A stretch of 64,000 nt of DNA from Stomoxys calcitrans (Eukaryota > Arthropoda > Insecta > Diptera > Muscidae). The notes below the pieces were generated by a model, which saw only the letters and a program-made list of their open reading frames with translations, was not told the DNA's origin and searched no databases. Positions within the stretch are counted from its first letter, which is position 1, and each line of letters starts with the position of its first letter. Position numbers and translations under genes: made by a program. Location: contig NC_081555.1 in the NCBI RefSeq assembly GCF_963082655.1, positions 180,088,151 through 180,152,150 of the forward strand, in the 5' to 3' direction. Of this stretch, positions 43,977-63,914 are shown piece by piece.

Positions 43977-45669
43977 ATGGATGCGGAACACATCAAATAT
44001 TTAAATGATAAAAGGACTGACAAATTTCCACAAGTCCTACAAAAATTCAACGAAGAGGTGAGATTTAGTGGTCGTTTTATGGTCTGCGAAAATCTAAAAT
44101 ATTCAACACTCTTTTCAGAATGCAAACTTATTTCAGTTCGAGAAATTTCACAAAAATGATGTATGGGTTAATTTGTGGAAAGCCGTTTTCTCCATTTTAA
44201 ATGATAATAACATGGAACAGTATCATATTGAATGTCTGAACACCATCCGGATTTTATCTCGTGATGAGTCGAGTCTATGTAACAATAATATTGTGCCAGA
44301 CGTGGGATGCTTGCTTAAACTAGCCCACTTGGCTTTGGGCACCTCTACAATATCGACTGCCACCACCCCAGACACTGATCTTTCTTTTAATGTGGACATT
44401 GTTGTCGAGGCTCTGAAATGTTTGTGCAATCTTGTTTTTCAAAACCCCGAAGTCAGGCGAGAGTGTGCACGCCAAAATGTTGTTGATCTTATATTCCAAC
44501 GGCTGTCTTCGTCTTCACAAACAGAATCTTCCATAGAGTTTTTCGATATGAAACTCTTATTTTTGATAACTGCGTTGGACATCACGGTAAGAAGTCGGGT
44601 TTTAATTGAATTGAATGGATTGACATATTTGACAGAGGTTTTGGATGAGAAGCTAAGGAGCATTGCTGATTTTAGTGATAAACAATTTGATATTCTGGTC
44701 GAATTGCTTAAGGTAATGTTTAATATAACCTCCAGCACAGACAAAAGTCCCAGTGAGAATGAAATTCAAAGTTTACACTTGACCAGTGTAGTTCGTGAAC
44801 TTCTTTTACGTTTTGGCGAGATGAAAACCAATCGGGAACGTTCAGTTGTTTCCCATTCCATTGATCTATTGACAAATATCTCCAGTAGCTGCCTTAGTGA
44901 ACTTATGATAAAATGTGAGGGTACAGCAGTTACGGAAGGCAATCGTCGAATATATGAAAATCGAAATGTTACAGCTTTAGACAGCATTTTGCGCTATCTT
45001 CATTACGTATTGGAGGACAACGAGAAGAATTCTTCCACACACAAGGAGCTAGTGCAGCCAGTATTAGCGATATTGGTGAAATGTGTTTCGAGCAATCCAA
45101 TAATGAGGCACTATGTGCGTAGTGTTATACTACCACCTCTCAAGGACGTCTACACCAGACCCGAAGAGGGCAATGAGTTGAGAAACTACTTGTGTCGCCT
45201 TCAAGCCACTCCGAATTTGGTGGTGAGAAATCTAACGTACGAACTGCTACTGTTGTGTTGCAAGAAGAGCCAAGGTCGTCTCATAAAATATTTTGGTTAT
45301 GGCAATATGGCTGGGCTATTCGCAAACGCTGGTCTAATGAACGGTAGAAAAGCTGAAAATCTAGAATTTTCCTCAGATAGTGAGAACAGCGATACCGAAG
45401 AATATAACAAAATGGAGCACGCCATCAATCCTGTGGTGGGATGTTATACGCCTCCCGCTCCCAACCCCCTAAAGGATATGTCGGAGGAACAGAAGGAACA
45501 CGAAGCCGAAAAATTGGTTAATTTAATTGATCAACTGGACCGTTATGGCATCATAAAACCGTGCCGTATAAATTCCGAAGGTAAACCAGAGCCGGTTGAA
45601 CATGTTTTGCAGCTTCAAGAGGAATTGCCACAACAACAACAACAAGTACACCAGAAAGGTAATAAATAG
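43977..45669 (+). CDS. ric8a: Ric-8 / synembryn, G-alpha chaperone and GEF, 543 aa
   Basis: Exons 43977-44057 (27 codons) and 44119-45669 join in phase 0 across a 61-nt intron (GAG|GTGAGA ... TTTTCAG). An alternative acceptor 18 nt further on (TTTCAG, 44136) would also keep frame. Ric-8 folds nascent G-alpha subunits and acts as a receptor-independent exchange factor; in flies it is needed for gastrulation and asymmetric division. Family landmarks: RILSRDES near residue 70, VVEALKCLCNLVFQNPEVRR, FFDMKLLFLITALDITVR, RPEEGNELRNYLCRLQA, GRLIKYFGYGNMAGLFA, and PPAPNPLKDMSEEQKEHEA. The acidic cluster FSSDSENSDTEEY at 444-456 corresponds to the CK2-phosphorylated segment known in Ric-8A. The C-terminus has a short Gln run. 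A poly(A) signal follows at 45898. Confidence 0.93.
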
Positions 45670-45897
45670 AAATGATTAGTCAATGACTGAATTTGAGCTG
45701 TACATTGTTTCCTACTAAATACAATAATTACTCATTGTTGTGGCGATGATGATATATACATTTTCCAAATATGTATACACGAGTGCATGTGATCGTTTTA
45801 AATAAGATTGGCTTTTGGTGTTCTCTCTGCCGACGAAGACTCTCACTCCAGCCTGATATAGAAAATTATCTAAACAAAAAAGAAAAATACTGATGAT

Positions 45898-45903
45898 AAT
45901 AAA
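45898..45903 (+). terminator. AATAAA poly(A) signal of ric8a
   Basis: AATAAA lies about 230 nt downstream of the ric8a stop codon on the same strand. It is the first canonical hexamer I see after the stop. Confidence 0.6.
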
Positions 45904-46061
45904 CGAATACTAAACTAAAATATTAAATATATATAACGTAACTATTTGTGTTATTTTTGGATATTCTTGTGATTTTTGGTGGGGCTACCCCCAACTCTTA
46001 GAAATTAGGAAAACTTGAGACAATACAGATTTAAGTCGAATTAAAAAAAAAACTAACGGAC

Positions 46062-46430
46062 ATGTTTGAAGCTGTGCTGCTAGTATTTTTTCGTCCCTTG
46101 TCCCTAAATTTCCCCAATTTTTTTGTCCCCAAAAATCCCCAAACAATTTTGAATGGCCTTTTAAATTTCTTGGACAAAAATATGCGTCATATTTTTTTTA
46201 CTGACGGCCAAACCCACCAAGAATATGTGTCACGTAAATGCATGGATATACAATTTTTGAAGTTGTTAAAAATGCATATCGACTCCGAATCCGCAGCCCT
46301 GGTTCTTTCCATATCCTCAGCACACTATCTGTATCAGTTACCAGTTGTCTGTATCAAAGTCATCGGTTTGATGTTTAATTCTTTGGTAGAATTTTCGGAC
46401 ATCATTCTGGCTGTCGATTCGCTCACATTA
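46062..46430 (+). pseudogene. Unidentified coding remnant in a dispersed repeat
   Basis: A frame with protein-like composition reads FLDKNMRHIFFTDGQTHQEY, VSRKCMDIQFLKLLKMHID and ESAALVLSISSAHYLY before running into the 155-bp repeat family. I do not recognise the family. Its 5' part (AAAAATCCCC, then TTTTGAATGGCCTTTTA) resembles sequence just upstream of Mis12 at about 40880-40925, so it probably belongs to a repeat. Confidence 0.35.
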
Positions 46431-46870
46431 CGGGAGATCGGTATATATGGCAGCTATATCCAAACATGGTCCGATCTGTATCACATTTGGCAAGAACAAT
46501 CCTACATCGGGAGATCGGTCTATATGGCAGCTATATCCAAATATGGTCCGATCTGAACCACATTTGACAGGAATGGGTAGGGGTTTACCAGATCACACTG
46601 TGCCAAATTTCACCGAATTCGGGTAAAAAATGGATATTTTTTGGATTCAATACCATATATAGGGAGATCGGGCGGTCGGTCTAAGGGCAGCTATAGAAAT
46701 GAAGAGGGATCTACCAGAACTCACTGTGAAATCGGATGAAAAATGATCAATGTATTGACTCAAGACTATAAGTCTGGAGATCGGTCTATATAGTGGCTAT
46801 ATATAAATAAAAACCGATTTTATGAGATCAGAAGAGATCAGGTTTATATACAAAGAATACGAAATCATCA
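46431..46870. repeat. 155-bp family copies (three units)
   Basis: GAGATCGGTATATATGGCAG and GAGATCGGTCTATATGGCAG recur at short spacing (46435, 46511), with later diverged units to about 46830. From 46870 to 47280 the sequence is AT-rich 3' flank of Erk7 with no feature I can name. Confidence 0.6.
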
Positions 46871-47280
46871 AAATTTTTTTGGAAAATATTTTTATACCCA
46901 ATGTATCGGCAAAATTTAAAATACCCAAATAATTATCCTAAAAAAGTTTCTATTGGGTAAATACCCAAGCGTTTCGGTTCATAGTTAATGATGTTAAAGA
47001 AGTGCGACACTGCTTAGACGTAGGCTATCAAGAGATCGAATTTGCTCTGTTTTTATCCTTCTTTTGTTATTGTAACTTTTAAAGCCTACCTAGTAAAGCT
47101 GTTTTTCAAGGGTCAAATTTATCAAAACATGTGGTACACCACGCTGGCTGTATACAAAGACATTATAAAATATATATTTTGTATTTCAGTAAAATTGTAG
47201 AAAAAAAAAACAGGCAGTTGGGCAGGAAGTCATTGCGGGGTAACGACTCGCTGAAACATGGAATATAGTATATGAGGACA

Positions 47281-55100
<7,820 letters not shown>

Positions 55101-55139
55101 GGCGGTTTCGGTGGTGATGGCGGTGCTTCGTGAAAGACT

Positions 55140-56280
55140 GCAAGGATGTTTTTTGTTTTTATATCTCTAAAGTTGTTGTATTTTCCTCCGTTAGGATTTA
55201 ACACCAAATGAATGAGTGCAAATCTTTTCTATGCATGCAATGGCAGCATGTTGTAGATGCAAAACATGGGGGCAATGCAAATTTTGCTCTGCTTGTTTAA
55301 TCGATGAAATGGAATGGATTCTAGTGTCTGTCCTAATAGTTTTGGCAACCTACTTATATGGCCTATGCCTGTTACAGATATCGAGTGCACTTATTTCACT
55401 GAAAGTGAAACGTTGACAGTGAGATGAAATGCAATAATTGTACCATGTAGTGCTTGTGTACCAGTTTATGGTGGTCGTCTGTCTACACACCTTCAAAAGA
55501 TCACCAAAATAGCACTTGAAAACCTATACTCTAGAGTGTGATGCAGTGACAGAACCACAGAAGAAGAACTCCAACATTCACCGGCATTTTTTTTTGAAAC
55601 ACGAACTAACTTTTTTGGTCACCGCTTTTTCGCTTTCGCCCCAAAGACAACTATTGAATGCTTCTTTTTTTAAGAATTTTAATATCCGGCAACAGCCACA
55701 GTGCAAGAACAAAAATATATATTAAAAAATAAATGTTTGATATGTTTACTGCTGACTTATGTGATTGCTACGGCAATGATAACTAATTGATTTTCTAACA
55801 TTTTGGACTTTTGGCACAATGGCTTTGTTTTTTCTTATTATTGGTTGGCTGGTTTCCTTAAGGATAAGGATTTGTGTGTACATTGGTGGTATTGTGATGG
55901 ATACCAAGAGTCCTGTTGTTGTTACTGTGGGTGTTCTAGTGGTGTAGAAGCGTATACAGCTATACATACACCTGTTTACATAGCAACAGTGCATAAAGTG
56001 ATTGGAACCGCAATGCGTGTCTGCGCCTAGCCATTCACTCTGGTGGGGGAGCACATATCAATGCTTTCGTTGGCAAGCTAACACGTGTCGGCAATGTTTT
56101 CTTTTTGAATTTTTCCTCCTGAAAGAGCGGCTTGAGATTTCTCATTGAAAGTAGTTCATCCGTAGGTTGCTATTGTGCCCCAATAGTTGGAATATAATAG
56201 ACCCTTTATTCTTTATTATGTTGTCGCGATTTCATTGGCTAAAGGTATTGTGTTAAAAAATGTAATAACGGAGTTATTGT
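55140..56280. other. Upstream of Erk7, no gene seen
   Basis: AT-rich sequence with no recognised coding frame or repeat. The open frames here, for example 55746-56054 on the minus strand, show no motif or codon pattern that I trust. Any Erk7 leader exon would lie in or beyond this stretch. Confidence 0.4.
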
Positions 56281-56282
56281 TA

Positions 56283-58140
56283 TACCTTCCACCATAGGAT
56301 AAGGGTATAATAATTTCGTCATTCCGAAATATTGATCTGAGACCCAACCAAGAAGGCTCTATGAAAAAAGTCCCCATAAAATAACCTCCCAAAACCGATC
56401 GGGGTGATTTTCATTCCTATAAATTTTTGTTATTTTATAATGAAATTGAGATTTAATGCGACTTTTGGATCCCCAATGCAAGTACGCATGCACTTCAATC
56501 ATACTCGCATAATGAAATCAAAAGATTGTACTAAATCTCAGTTTAACAAAACATTTATAAGTATGCATTGTTTATAAGTGCCTACTTACCAACAACCAAC
56601 TAGTTTGAGGATAAATGGTATCACCGTCTTTCTCATATCCTGCTCGAAATCCCTAATAAACACCTTTGGCTTCCTGTCAAAAATATTTTCTTTGATATAT
56701 AATAGTCAGTGCACTTCAAGCGTACTCGCATTATGGATTCAGTTCATAAATTATTTGTTTATACCCACCACCGAAGGATGAGGGTAAATTCATTTTGTCA
56801 TTCCGTTTGCAACACATTGAAATATCCATTTCCAACTCTATAAAGTATATATATTCTTGATCTGCGTAAAAATCTAAGACGATCTAGCCATGTCCGTCCG
56901 CCTGTCTGCCTGGAAATCACACTAGAGTCTTTAAAAATAGAGATATTGAGCTGAAACTTCGCACAGATTTTTTTTCCTTATGCAGGTTAAGTTCGAAGAT
57001 GGGCTATAGCGGACTATATCTTGATATAGCCCCCATATACACCGATCCGCCAATTTAGGGTCTTAGGCCCATAAAAGCCGCATTTATTATCTGATTTTGC
57101 TGAAATTTGGGACAGTAAGTTGTGTTAAGGCCTTTGATACCCACCTTCAATTTGGCCCAGATTGGTTCAGATTTGGATATAGCTGCCATATGGACCGATC
57201 TGCAGATTTAGGGTCTTTGGCCCATAAAAACCACATGTATTATCCGATTTTGCTGAAATTTGGGGCAGTGAGTTGTGTTAAGACCCTCGACATATATCTG
57301 CAATTTGGCCCAGATCGACTAAAATTTGCATATAGATGCCATAAATGCCGATTTCTCGATTTAAGGTTTCGGGCCCATAAAAGGCGCATGTATTGTCCGA
57401 TGTCGCCGAAATTTGTGACATTGAGTTGTGTAAGGGCCTTTGACATTCTTCTTCAATCTGGCTCAGATCGATCCAGATTTGGATATAACTGCCATATAGA
57501 CCGATCTCTCGATTTAAGTTTTAGGGCCATAAAAGGCGCAGTTATTGTCTGATGTCGCCGAAATTTGAGACAGTGAGTTGTGTTAGACCCCTAGACATAT
57601 TTCTGCAATTTGGTCTAGATCGACTAACATTTGCATATAGCTGCCATATATGCCCATCTCTCGATTTAAGGTTTTGGGCCCATAAAAGGCTCATTTATTG
57701 TCCGATGTCGCCGAAATTTGTGAATTTGTGACAGTGAGTTGTGTAAGGCTCTTTGACATTCTTCTTCAATTTGGCTCAGATCGGTCCAGATTTGGATATA
57801 ACTGCCATATAGACCGATTTCTCAATTTAAGTTTTAGGGCCATAAAAGGCACATTTAATGTCCGATTTCGCCGAAATTTGTGACAGTGAGTTGTGTTAAG
57901 CTCTTTAACATTTTGCTGAAACTAGGCCCAAATTGATCCAGATTTGGATATAGCTGCCATATAGACCGATATCTCGATTTAAGATCTTGGCCCCATAAAA
58001 GACGCATTTATAATCCGATTTCACTGAAATTTGACACGATGGCTTATGTGAGGCTTCTCGTGATATAACTACTAAAATGATCAATATTTTGTCATGCAAT
58101 GTGGGCCTGTATCTCATCTGACATGTTGCAAAGCTGCCAA
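56283..58140 (-). mobile_element. Array-bearing dispersed element, minus orientation
   Basis: TATACCCACCACCGAAGGAT at 56760 is the inverted end hairpin of the family, with another decayed hairpin (ACCTTCCACCATAGGATAAG) at 56286. Between 56800 and 57000 lies the tail CCATGTCCGTCCGCCTGTCT. The array follows from 57030. Compared with 23215-24155 it is inverted and has more internal units. The start end near 58050-58140 is decayed. Confidence 0.55.
57030..58040. repeat. Tandem array, about seven units of about 155 bp
   Basis: The phrase GCCATATAGACCGATCTCTC or a close variant recurs near 57031, 57187, 57340, 57491, 57644, 57806 and 57956, a spacing of 150-162 bp. Each unit also has GGGCCCATAAAAGGCGCAT and GCCGAAATTTGTGACAGTGA. 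Units differ by substitutions. Open frames through the array (for example 57097-57552) come from the periodicity and not from a gene. Confidence 0.85.
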
Positions 58141-58299
58141 TCGCAAAAGAATTAAATGAGAAGATTTAATCAATAGGAAAACTGTGAATGGACAAAGAAG
58201 AATTATTATTACGAAACATGTTTGTGTTTTTCAACTTTTTTGTGTCTTTCATTTCTCTAAAGAAATAATTTCTATTCATTGCAACTCAAAGCCATTTCT

Positions 58300-58640
58300 T
58301 GACGAGTATGACGAGTTATATGTCTATTGCGATCGTAATTGAGCCAGAACCACTGTGGTTTGCCAGTCGTTCTGGAAGAATTCGACACTTGATGGCCAGA
58401 ATCGTTGATCCTTCGAATTTCACAATCAGCTCATTATTCACCTCATTCGTGTATGTTATGGCAGAAGATTTTGTGGCAGATATCTCCAAATCCCTTGCAG
58501 CATAATATGGTCTTACAATCGTTCGCATATGGTACGATCTCAATGCCGTCTGTAGGGGGTGGAATGGATGATAGGTAGGAGCTACAGAGTACCGGTGGAC
58601 TCCCTGAGTATACGTGGTTTCAACTTCGTCTCTGCTCATG
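58300..58640 (-). pseudogene. Jockey-type LINE fragment
   Basis: The minus-strand frame reads ARDLEISATKSSAITYTNEV then NNELIVKFEGSTILAIK, the segment just after the YADD box in the Jockey-type family, and then joins GSGSITIAID. It is truncated on both sides. Confidence 0.6.
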
Positions 58641-59400
58641 TCGGGCGCAGTTTAGGTTGTTCGTTTGTGAGATTTATCGTTTTTGGATTGATGTTATTTT
58701 TCCGCAAAATTTTAAGCCCAATCAGATCGATTTCTTGTGAAAAGCTTTACAATTGGTCGTTTAAGGCGTAACCAAATGATTTTTCCATCTGCAATTGGTT
58801 ATATGAAAAAATCATTTTATATGAGGATAGGCAGGATATACAATCTTCTTTTTAATACATTAAAATATTTCTCGTTGTCGAAGTACCCGTATTGTAAAAA
58901 ACTTCAACATTTTTAGTCAATCTCGCAGCAACAATGCTAAGATTTTTGAGTAGTTTCATTGTATTTTTAAAACCTTTTAAAGGTATGTTGTGTGTGGCCT
59001 AATGTGCAACCCCAGCGCCATCTGTTGGCGGATAGTGATAGGATCGGTTAGAATTCGCCTCTGCCAACGAAAGAGAAATCCAGCAGACACCAACTGACAA
59101 CTAAAGCTACCACCATAGGTTTTGCTGGTGCACACTGGAAGTCTAAATTGATGATGGAGGTGAATCTAAGCCAAGCCGGCTGGTGATCCAAGGAAGCGTC
59201 TATTTTTTGGATTGGGACTTGACAGCGTACGGAGGTGGAACCATCGTCAAAATAAAAAGTGCAAGTCAAGAATTTCTAAAAATTGTATGTTTATTGAAAA
59301 TTAATACGACAAAAGAATGTGAACAATATTAAGAAAAAGGCTGAAATTGAAAACAAGTAACAACATAAATCTATTTAAGGACAGTTTTTAAAAGAGTTTA
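58641..59400. other. Gene-free stretch
   Basis: No repeat family or gene is recognised with confidence. A CCCAGCGCCATCTGTTGGCG motif lies at about 59010. Confidence 0.35.
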
Positions 59401-59402
59401 AC

Positions 59403-59531
59403 AGGTAGTGGCAGTTGCCCAACAATAAAATATTGAGTGCACTGTGTGTTATGGTTCTTAACTATAATACACACACACAACCAAAACTCGTTGACAGATA
59501 CACTTCCACTGACGGTACACTACCTGATAAT
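59403..59531. mobile_element. Small TIR element CAGGTAGTG...CACTACCTG
   Basis: CAGGTAGTGGCAGTTGCCCA at the left and GGTACACTACCTG at the right give a 9-bp inverted repeat around about 129 bp. The left part (GTTGCCCAACA then AAAATATTGAGTGCAC) recurs at about 43396-43450, so it is dispersed. No target duplication is clear. Confidence 0.45.
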
Positions 59532-59702
59532 TATATTATGGCTTTTCACGCAAACAACTGTCAAACTCCAAATTGTGAATGAAAAATGTGTGAAAAATTA
59601 AAATATTTTTTTAGGCTTATGACTTATAAGTTGCAATTCTATTGTAGTATGATGACAGGATTGTGTTGGTGCAAAATTTCACACCTTATTCTAGGAAAAT
59701 TT

Positions 59703-60015
59703 ATATAAAGTAAAGTCACTTGTCCAGCTGATGGAAATTTCCAATTTCAGAGTTGTATTCAATTCTCACTAGAACGTCAAGTGCTTGTTTGAATTTTGAA
59801 GGTTTTCTACATTTTGTTTCTATTTTCACTTTTTTTTGTTTTAATTTATAGTTTGAACTTTTATAATGATAAGTCTTTTAATCTTGTTACTGCTACACAT
59901 GATATGCAATTTGACAGTGTTAAGAAATTTGACAGCCCAGTGGGAATTTGCGCCACCTTCTCTACAGGGTTGTATAGTTGATTTCGTTGTTGACGGGCTA
60001 GTGATTTTACTTTTA
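59703..60015. mobile_element. Relative of the P-like MITE with different ends
   Basis: The interior GTGGGAATTTGCGCCACC, CTACAGGGTTGTATAGTTGA and TTTCGTTGTTGACGGGC matches the 10670-10935 element. The ends AGTAAAGTCACTTGTCC and, read inward, AGTAAAATCACTAGCCC form an inverted repeat but differ from CATGGTYGAATT. No target duplication is clear. Confidence 0.5.
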
Positions 60016-61845
60016 TAATTCTACCAAGACCTCATTCAATTCGGCTTGTGTAGCACTTTAAAGTGCAATTCAGATGTCCTGGATAGAATTTCAGTGCAAA
60101 GTTTTATTGGATTATTATCGCCATCGTGCGATAACAAATAATAATAACCGATTAATCGTGATTCGCAATATACAGAACTAAAATTTACTATATATAGCAC
60201 TAATATAAAGCACAGCTCATATACTCGAAGAACTCTTAATAATAACGTTTTGTCTAATTCTAGCTAACCCCCATTTGCGTTTGAAAGAGCAAAACAAAAA
60301 CCAGCCTAGAGTTGGCGGGCGGCAAATGTCGATAACGCAGCTTCAAAATCGATTATTCGATTTTTTTACCGTTGACTTTTTGTTTCGGTTAATCGAAAGT
60401 CGAGTTTTATTCTCTAGTCGTGTTATTCAAAGGAAAATTCAAGGAAAAATCTCCTCGAAATTTGTTTACTTTTTCAGCAATTATAATTATTGCATCAATG
60501 AACTGGGTACGAAATTAATTGTCTTGTTGTGTGTGGCGAGCGATGCTCTCTTTTGTTTGTTTATGCCAATAAACATATGTGCGTTTTGGTTAACCAACTA
60601 CACAATCAAAATGAAATAAAAAGAGTAAACTTAATGATTTACGTACGAACTTGGCCACCATGTACACAGCTACATACATACAAATGCATACATGGTGGTA
60701 TGGCACCTACGAATTAATGTATTTTTCTTCTGGAAGAAGAATGCGTGGAGGTGAACATTGAAGAATTGGAATTTCGGAATTTCCGAGTTTGTTTCCTTTT
60801 ACACGTCGTCTTTTAGTCTACCTTACGGCAATTTCAAACGATCGTAGTAAATAAATATTAAAAAGTGTATCTGAAGGACAGCGGGCGAGCGATTTGAGTG
60901 TTTTACGCAAAAAGAGAAACCCCTTTAATAAAGTCAGTCATTGCAGAAAAAAAGCAACTGAAAAAGATCCATCATAAGTGAAATGTTAAAATATAATGAA
61001 TAAATGATTGTTTGTGTAGTGTTATTTCATCTCCATGACAATGAGATGGTAAAAAAATCGAATTTAAATGCGTGGAATTGTGTTTACTACGACAAATGAC
61101 TGCTTCCTTCTTCTCCACCAACACCACCACCAGCACAACTGTCATCACCTTCTACTCCTCCTGCTTCGGGTATAGTAAGTTGGACTCTATAATTTAAGCT
61201 CACATCTCCCGATTGGCCACTCATCCGTCATTTACATATAAAATACATAAATACATTTTTTTTTTAAATTTTGATACAATTGATACATGAAAAAATCAGC
61301 GTAGTTTGTGGTTTAAAAAAACATCCATAACTCCGGCGAGAAGAAGTACCCATCGCTGCTGCAGCAACCATATGTACACGCATACAACACTTCGGCTGTT
61401 CTGTCTAAAAATTTGGAATACAATAACGATAGAGGCCATAACAGCGATTTGTGTCGTAACCGAAGTATTGATGCAGGTCTTATGTTCCTGGGAATAAATA
61501 TGTCTTGACATTCCGAATAGTTCCCGACAACGTACTACAACAAACCACATATGTACATGCATACATACGTCCATATATGCTGGCTGTGGTGTATTTTATT
61601 GTTATGCAGTTTGTACGTTTCCTAAAACAAAGTGCTATGTTAGTGGTTGTTGTAAGCGACGATGACTTCACCCTCTAACCAAAAATGTTTTCTTGTCGAC
61701 ATTGATGATGGTGATCCGAAAACCACCTACGTACATATGTAGAGGCGTTACAGCATTGTTTGTAGAAATAGCAAAATAAATATTTTTTAAAGCATTTGAC
61801 AAATTTTTAAAAATTTTTCGCCCATGAATGGAAAGAGTTTTGTTG
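60016..61845. other. Intergenic stretch, no supported gene
   Basis: 60300-60420 has the TCGATT and CGACTTTT type AT-rich sequence. A 33-codon plus-strand frame at 61095-61196 (MTASFFSTNTTTSTTVITFY...) ends soon after CTTCGGGTATAG, which could be a donor, so a leader or first exon of a gene running off to the right is possible but unproven. Nothing else is recognised. Confidence 0.35.
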
Positions 61846-62515
61846 CTGTAGCCACATTTGCATTAGGAGATGACACACCCCTCCTCAAACTCCTATGAAA
61901 GAGTAAGTTCGTTCCGGTCCAAAGGGCCGATAGCCGCGGGAACTGGGTGGCCATTGTTTATTTAAAGGCGCCAATACCCCGCCTTGTCATATCGACCATG
62001 ATGGTGGTCACTGAGTATTTTATGCTAGAGCCGGTGCCGCCCGGCCTCTCACTGAGACTCTCCGCTCGATATTGAGTGTCCGCGACAGCCGTTGCAGCTA
62101 CTCCGTATGGAGCATTCCACTATTCGCAACCTGTGGAAGCGCCCGGTAGCTCGCAGTTAAGCTTCCCGTAACATGTATGAACACCACACAGATCGGACCT
62201 CAATGTTCCAGGCTGTTTGGTGCTCATGGCAATCGGTCCCTTGGACCGGAACGAGCTTGCTCACTTATTGGAGTTTGACGAGCATCGCTAACTCCTTGTT
62301 ATGGTACTGGAACTCCTCTTGCAGCCACTGCTTTTCCGCGATTGCCTTTGAAGCTATTCCGTATATCTACGAAGCTTTCTACTATCCGTAACATGTGGAC
62401 CCGATAGCTTTCAGTTGAGCTATCCGTGATAACGACAAAAACCACACAAATCGGAGCTCAAAACTCCGGACGGTGTGGTGCTCACAGTTATCTCGTGTAT
62501 GCCGGGAAGGATATT
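61846..62515. repeat. Dispersed repeat cluster
   Basis: 61846-62125 is a copy of the (GTT)n-GTAGCCACAT repeat found at 13915-14235 (shared GTTCCGGTCCAAAGG, TTATTTAAAGGCGCC, CGTATGGAGCATTCCACTAT). 62095-62230 and 62385-62510 are inverted copies of the ACCACACAGGCTGGA module. Open frames here are not genes. Confidence 0.65.
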
Positions 62516-62638
62516 GATCAATGTATATGTGACTATATAAAGAAGTCGATGTTATTTATGTAACATTTTCGTAAAACTCTTTAGTGGATCTCGTTTAAGA
62601 AAGAGATAAGCCCATTTTGGCGAACAGGAAAATATGTA

Positions 62639-62875
62639 TTGGGTTGCCCAAAAAGTAATTGCGGATTTTTTTAAAGAAAGTAAATGCATTTTTAATAAGA
62701 CTTAGAATGAACTTTAATCAAATATACTTTTTTTACACTTTTTTTCTAAAGCAAGCTAAAAGTAACAGCTGATAACTGACAGAAGAAAGAATGCAATTAC
62801 AGAGTCACAAGCTGTGAAAAAATTTGTCAACGCCGACTATATGAAAAATCCGCAATTACTTTTTGGGCAACCCAA
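62639..62875. mobile_element. Mariner-type MITE, third copy
   Basis: Ends TTGGGTTGCCCAAAAAGTAA on both sides, read inward, with TA at 62637-62638 and 62876-62877. The length of 237 bp and interior match 33153-33391 in the same orientation. It is the best preserved of the three. Confidence 0.92.
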
Positions 62876-63399
62876 TAGTTCATTGACAGCTTCACCTCTA
62901 ATGTTATAAGCGCCTCAATTCAGTGAACCACTCTAATGTAATGAGCATCTCTAATTAGCCCGTTATAGCCAAATCAATACCTTCCAGTTGGCAATGGCGA
63001 ATCCATTTTTTTCAAAGGAGAGACTTGTTACAGAAGATGGTTAATTTTTACCAAAATAAGTTCAAGTCCCTCCTGTCGGCATTGAAATCGTGTTATATGC
63101 GGTGGATTATACCATCATGGCATCACGTTGATTACATCTGTGATAGGGTTGGTCTTGCTTTTCAATCTTGCTTTTTACTTCGTTGCAATAAACTTGAAGA
63201 TATCAAATCTTCTCATCCACATCATTTGTAAAGAGGAAAAGGGAATTACGACTACCTTTGATTTTAATTCCTCAGTGTACAACACACTGCTGCACTGGAC
63301 AGTTTTTACAAGTCTTCTGTCCATTTCATTACACATTGTGACAATGTCAGGTGTAGGAACACATTGAATAAGTCTCGTGTCTGGAGGTTGAACAATACA

Positions 63400-63690
63400 T
63401 TTCTGAAGCATAATTGCAAATGCAAATTTGCCCATGGACATTCCATTAAGGGACAGGGGTAAACTTCTTACATATCAATGAGTGCTGTCCGATTTAAGTT
63501 TAAGCTCAATAATAGAGGGCCTCCTTTTTATAGTCGAGTCCGAACGTCATGCCACAGAGCTACACATCTTTGGGGAGAAGTTTTTACATGGCAAAGTACC
63601 TCATAAATGTCGCCAGCATTAGGAGGGGATAACCACTGGCGAAGCGACATAGGCGGACGTGCTAACCTCTGCGCTACGGTGGCCTCTAAG
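63400..63690 (-). repeat. tRNA-derived SINE with internal deletion
   Basis: On the minus strand it shows GAGGCCACCGTAGCGCAGAG, GTTAGCACGTCCGCCTATG, then a jump over the B-box region to GTGGTTATCCCCTCCTAATG, CGACTATAAAAAGGAGGCCC and TTAAGCTTAAACTTAAATCG-like tail ending TGGAATGTCCATGGGC. It is the same family as 36349-36680. Confidence 0.65.
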
Positions 63691-63734
63691 CATAATTGGA
63701 GATCATAATATATCTACTAAATATCACATAAAAG

Positions 63735-63860
63735 AGTCAAATGACACATTTTCCAATCCCATGCAGCCGGGTGTTTGTACCGCATTGACTCGACGGAGTC
63801 CCTCATCGTCAAGACTGACGTCTCAGTGCACAACACAATACTACAACACCAATAACAAAT
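63735..63860 (+). repeat. SINE-like module copy (CAA-tail family)
   Basis: GTTTGTACCGCATTGACTCG, CATCGTCAAGACTGACGTC and CAGTGCACAACACAATACTA match the terminal module of the 6632-7095 units with several changes. Confidence 0.55.
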
Positions 63861-63914
63861 TTTATACAAAATATTTTGTGCCCCAACATACAATAGAAAA
63901 CTTTGTAGTGGAAA

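Noticed and set aside
57097..57552. 151-codon open frame with repeated Cys/Asp-containing units
   Set aside because: It runs through the 155-bp tandem array; the repeated peptide is a product of the periodicity, and neighbouring units are broken by stops.
57030..58040. CRISPR-like regular repeat spacing
   Set aside because: Whole 155-bp units are repeated with no unique spacers, the genome is an insect, and the family is dispersed elsewhere in the window.
61296..61671. Opposing frames of 63-92 codons
   Set aside because: They overlap on both strands, have no motifs and no splice context.
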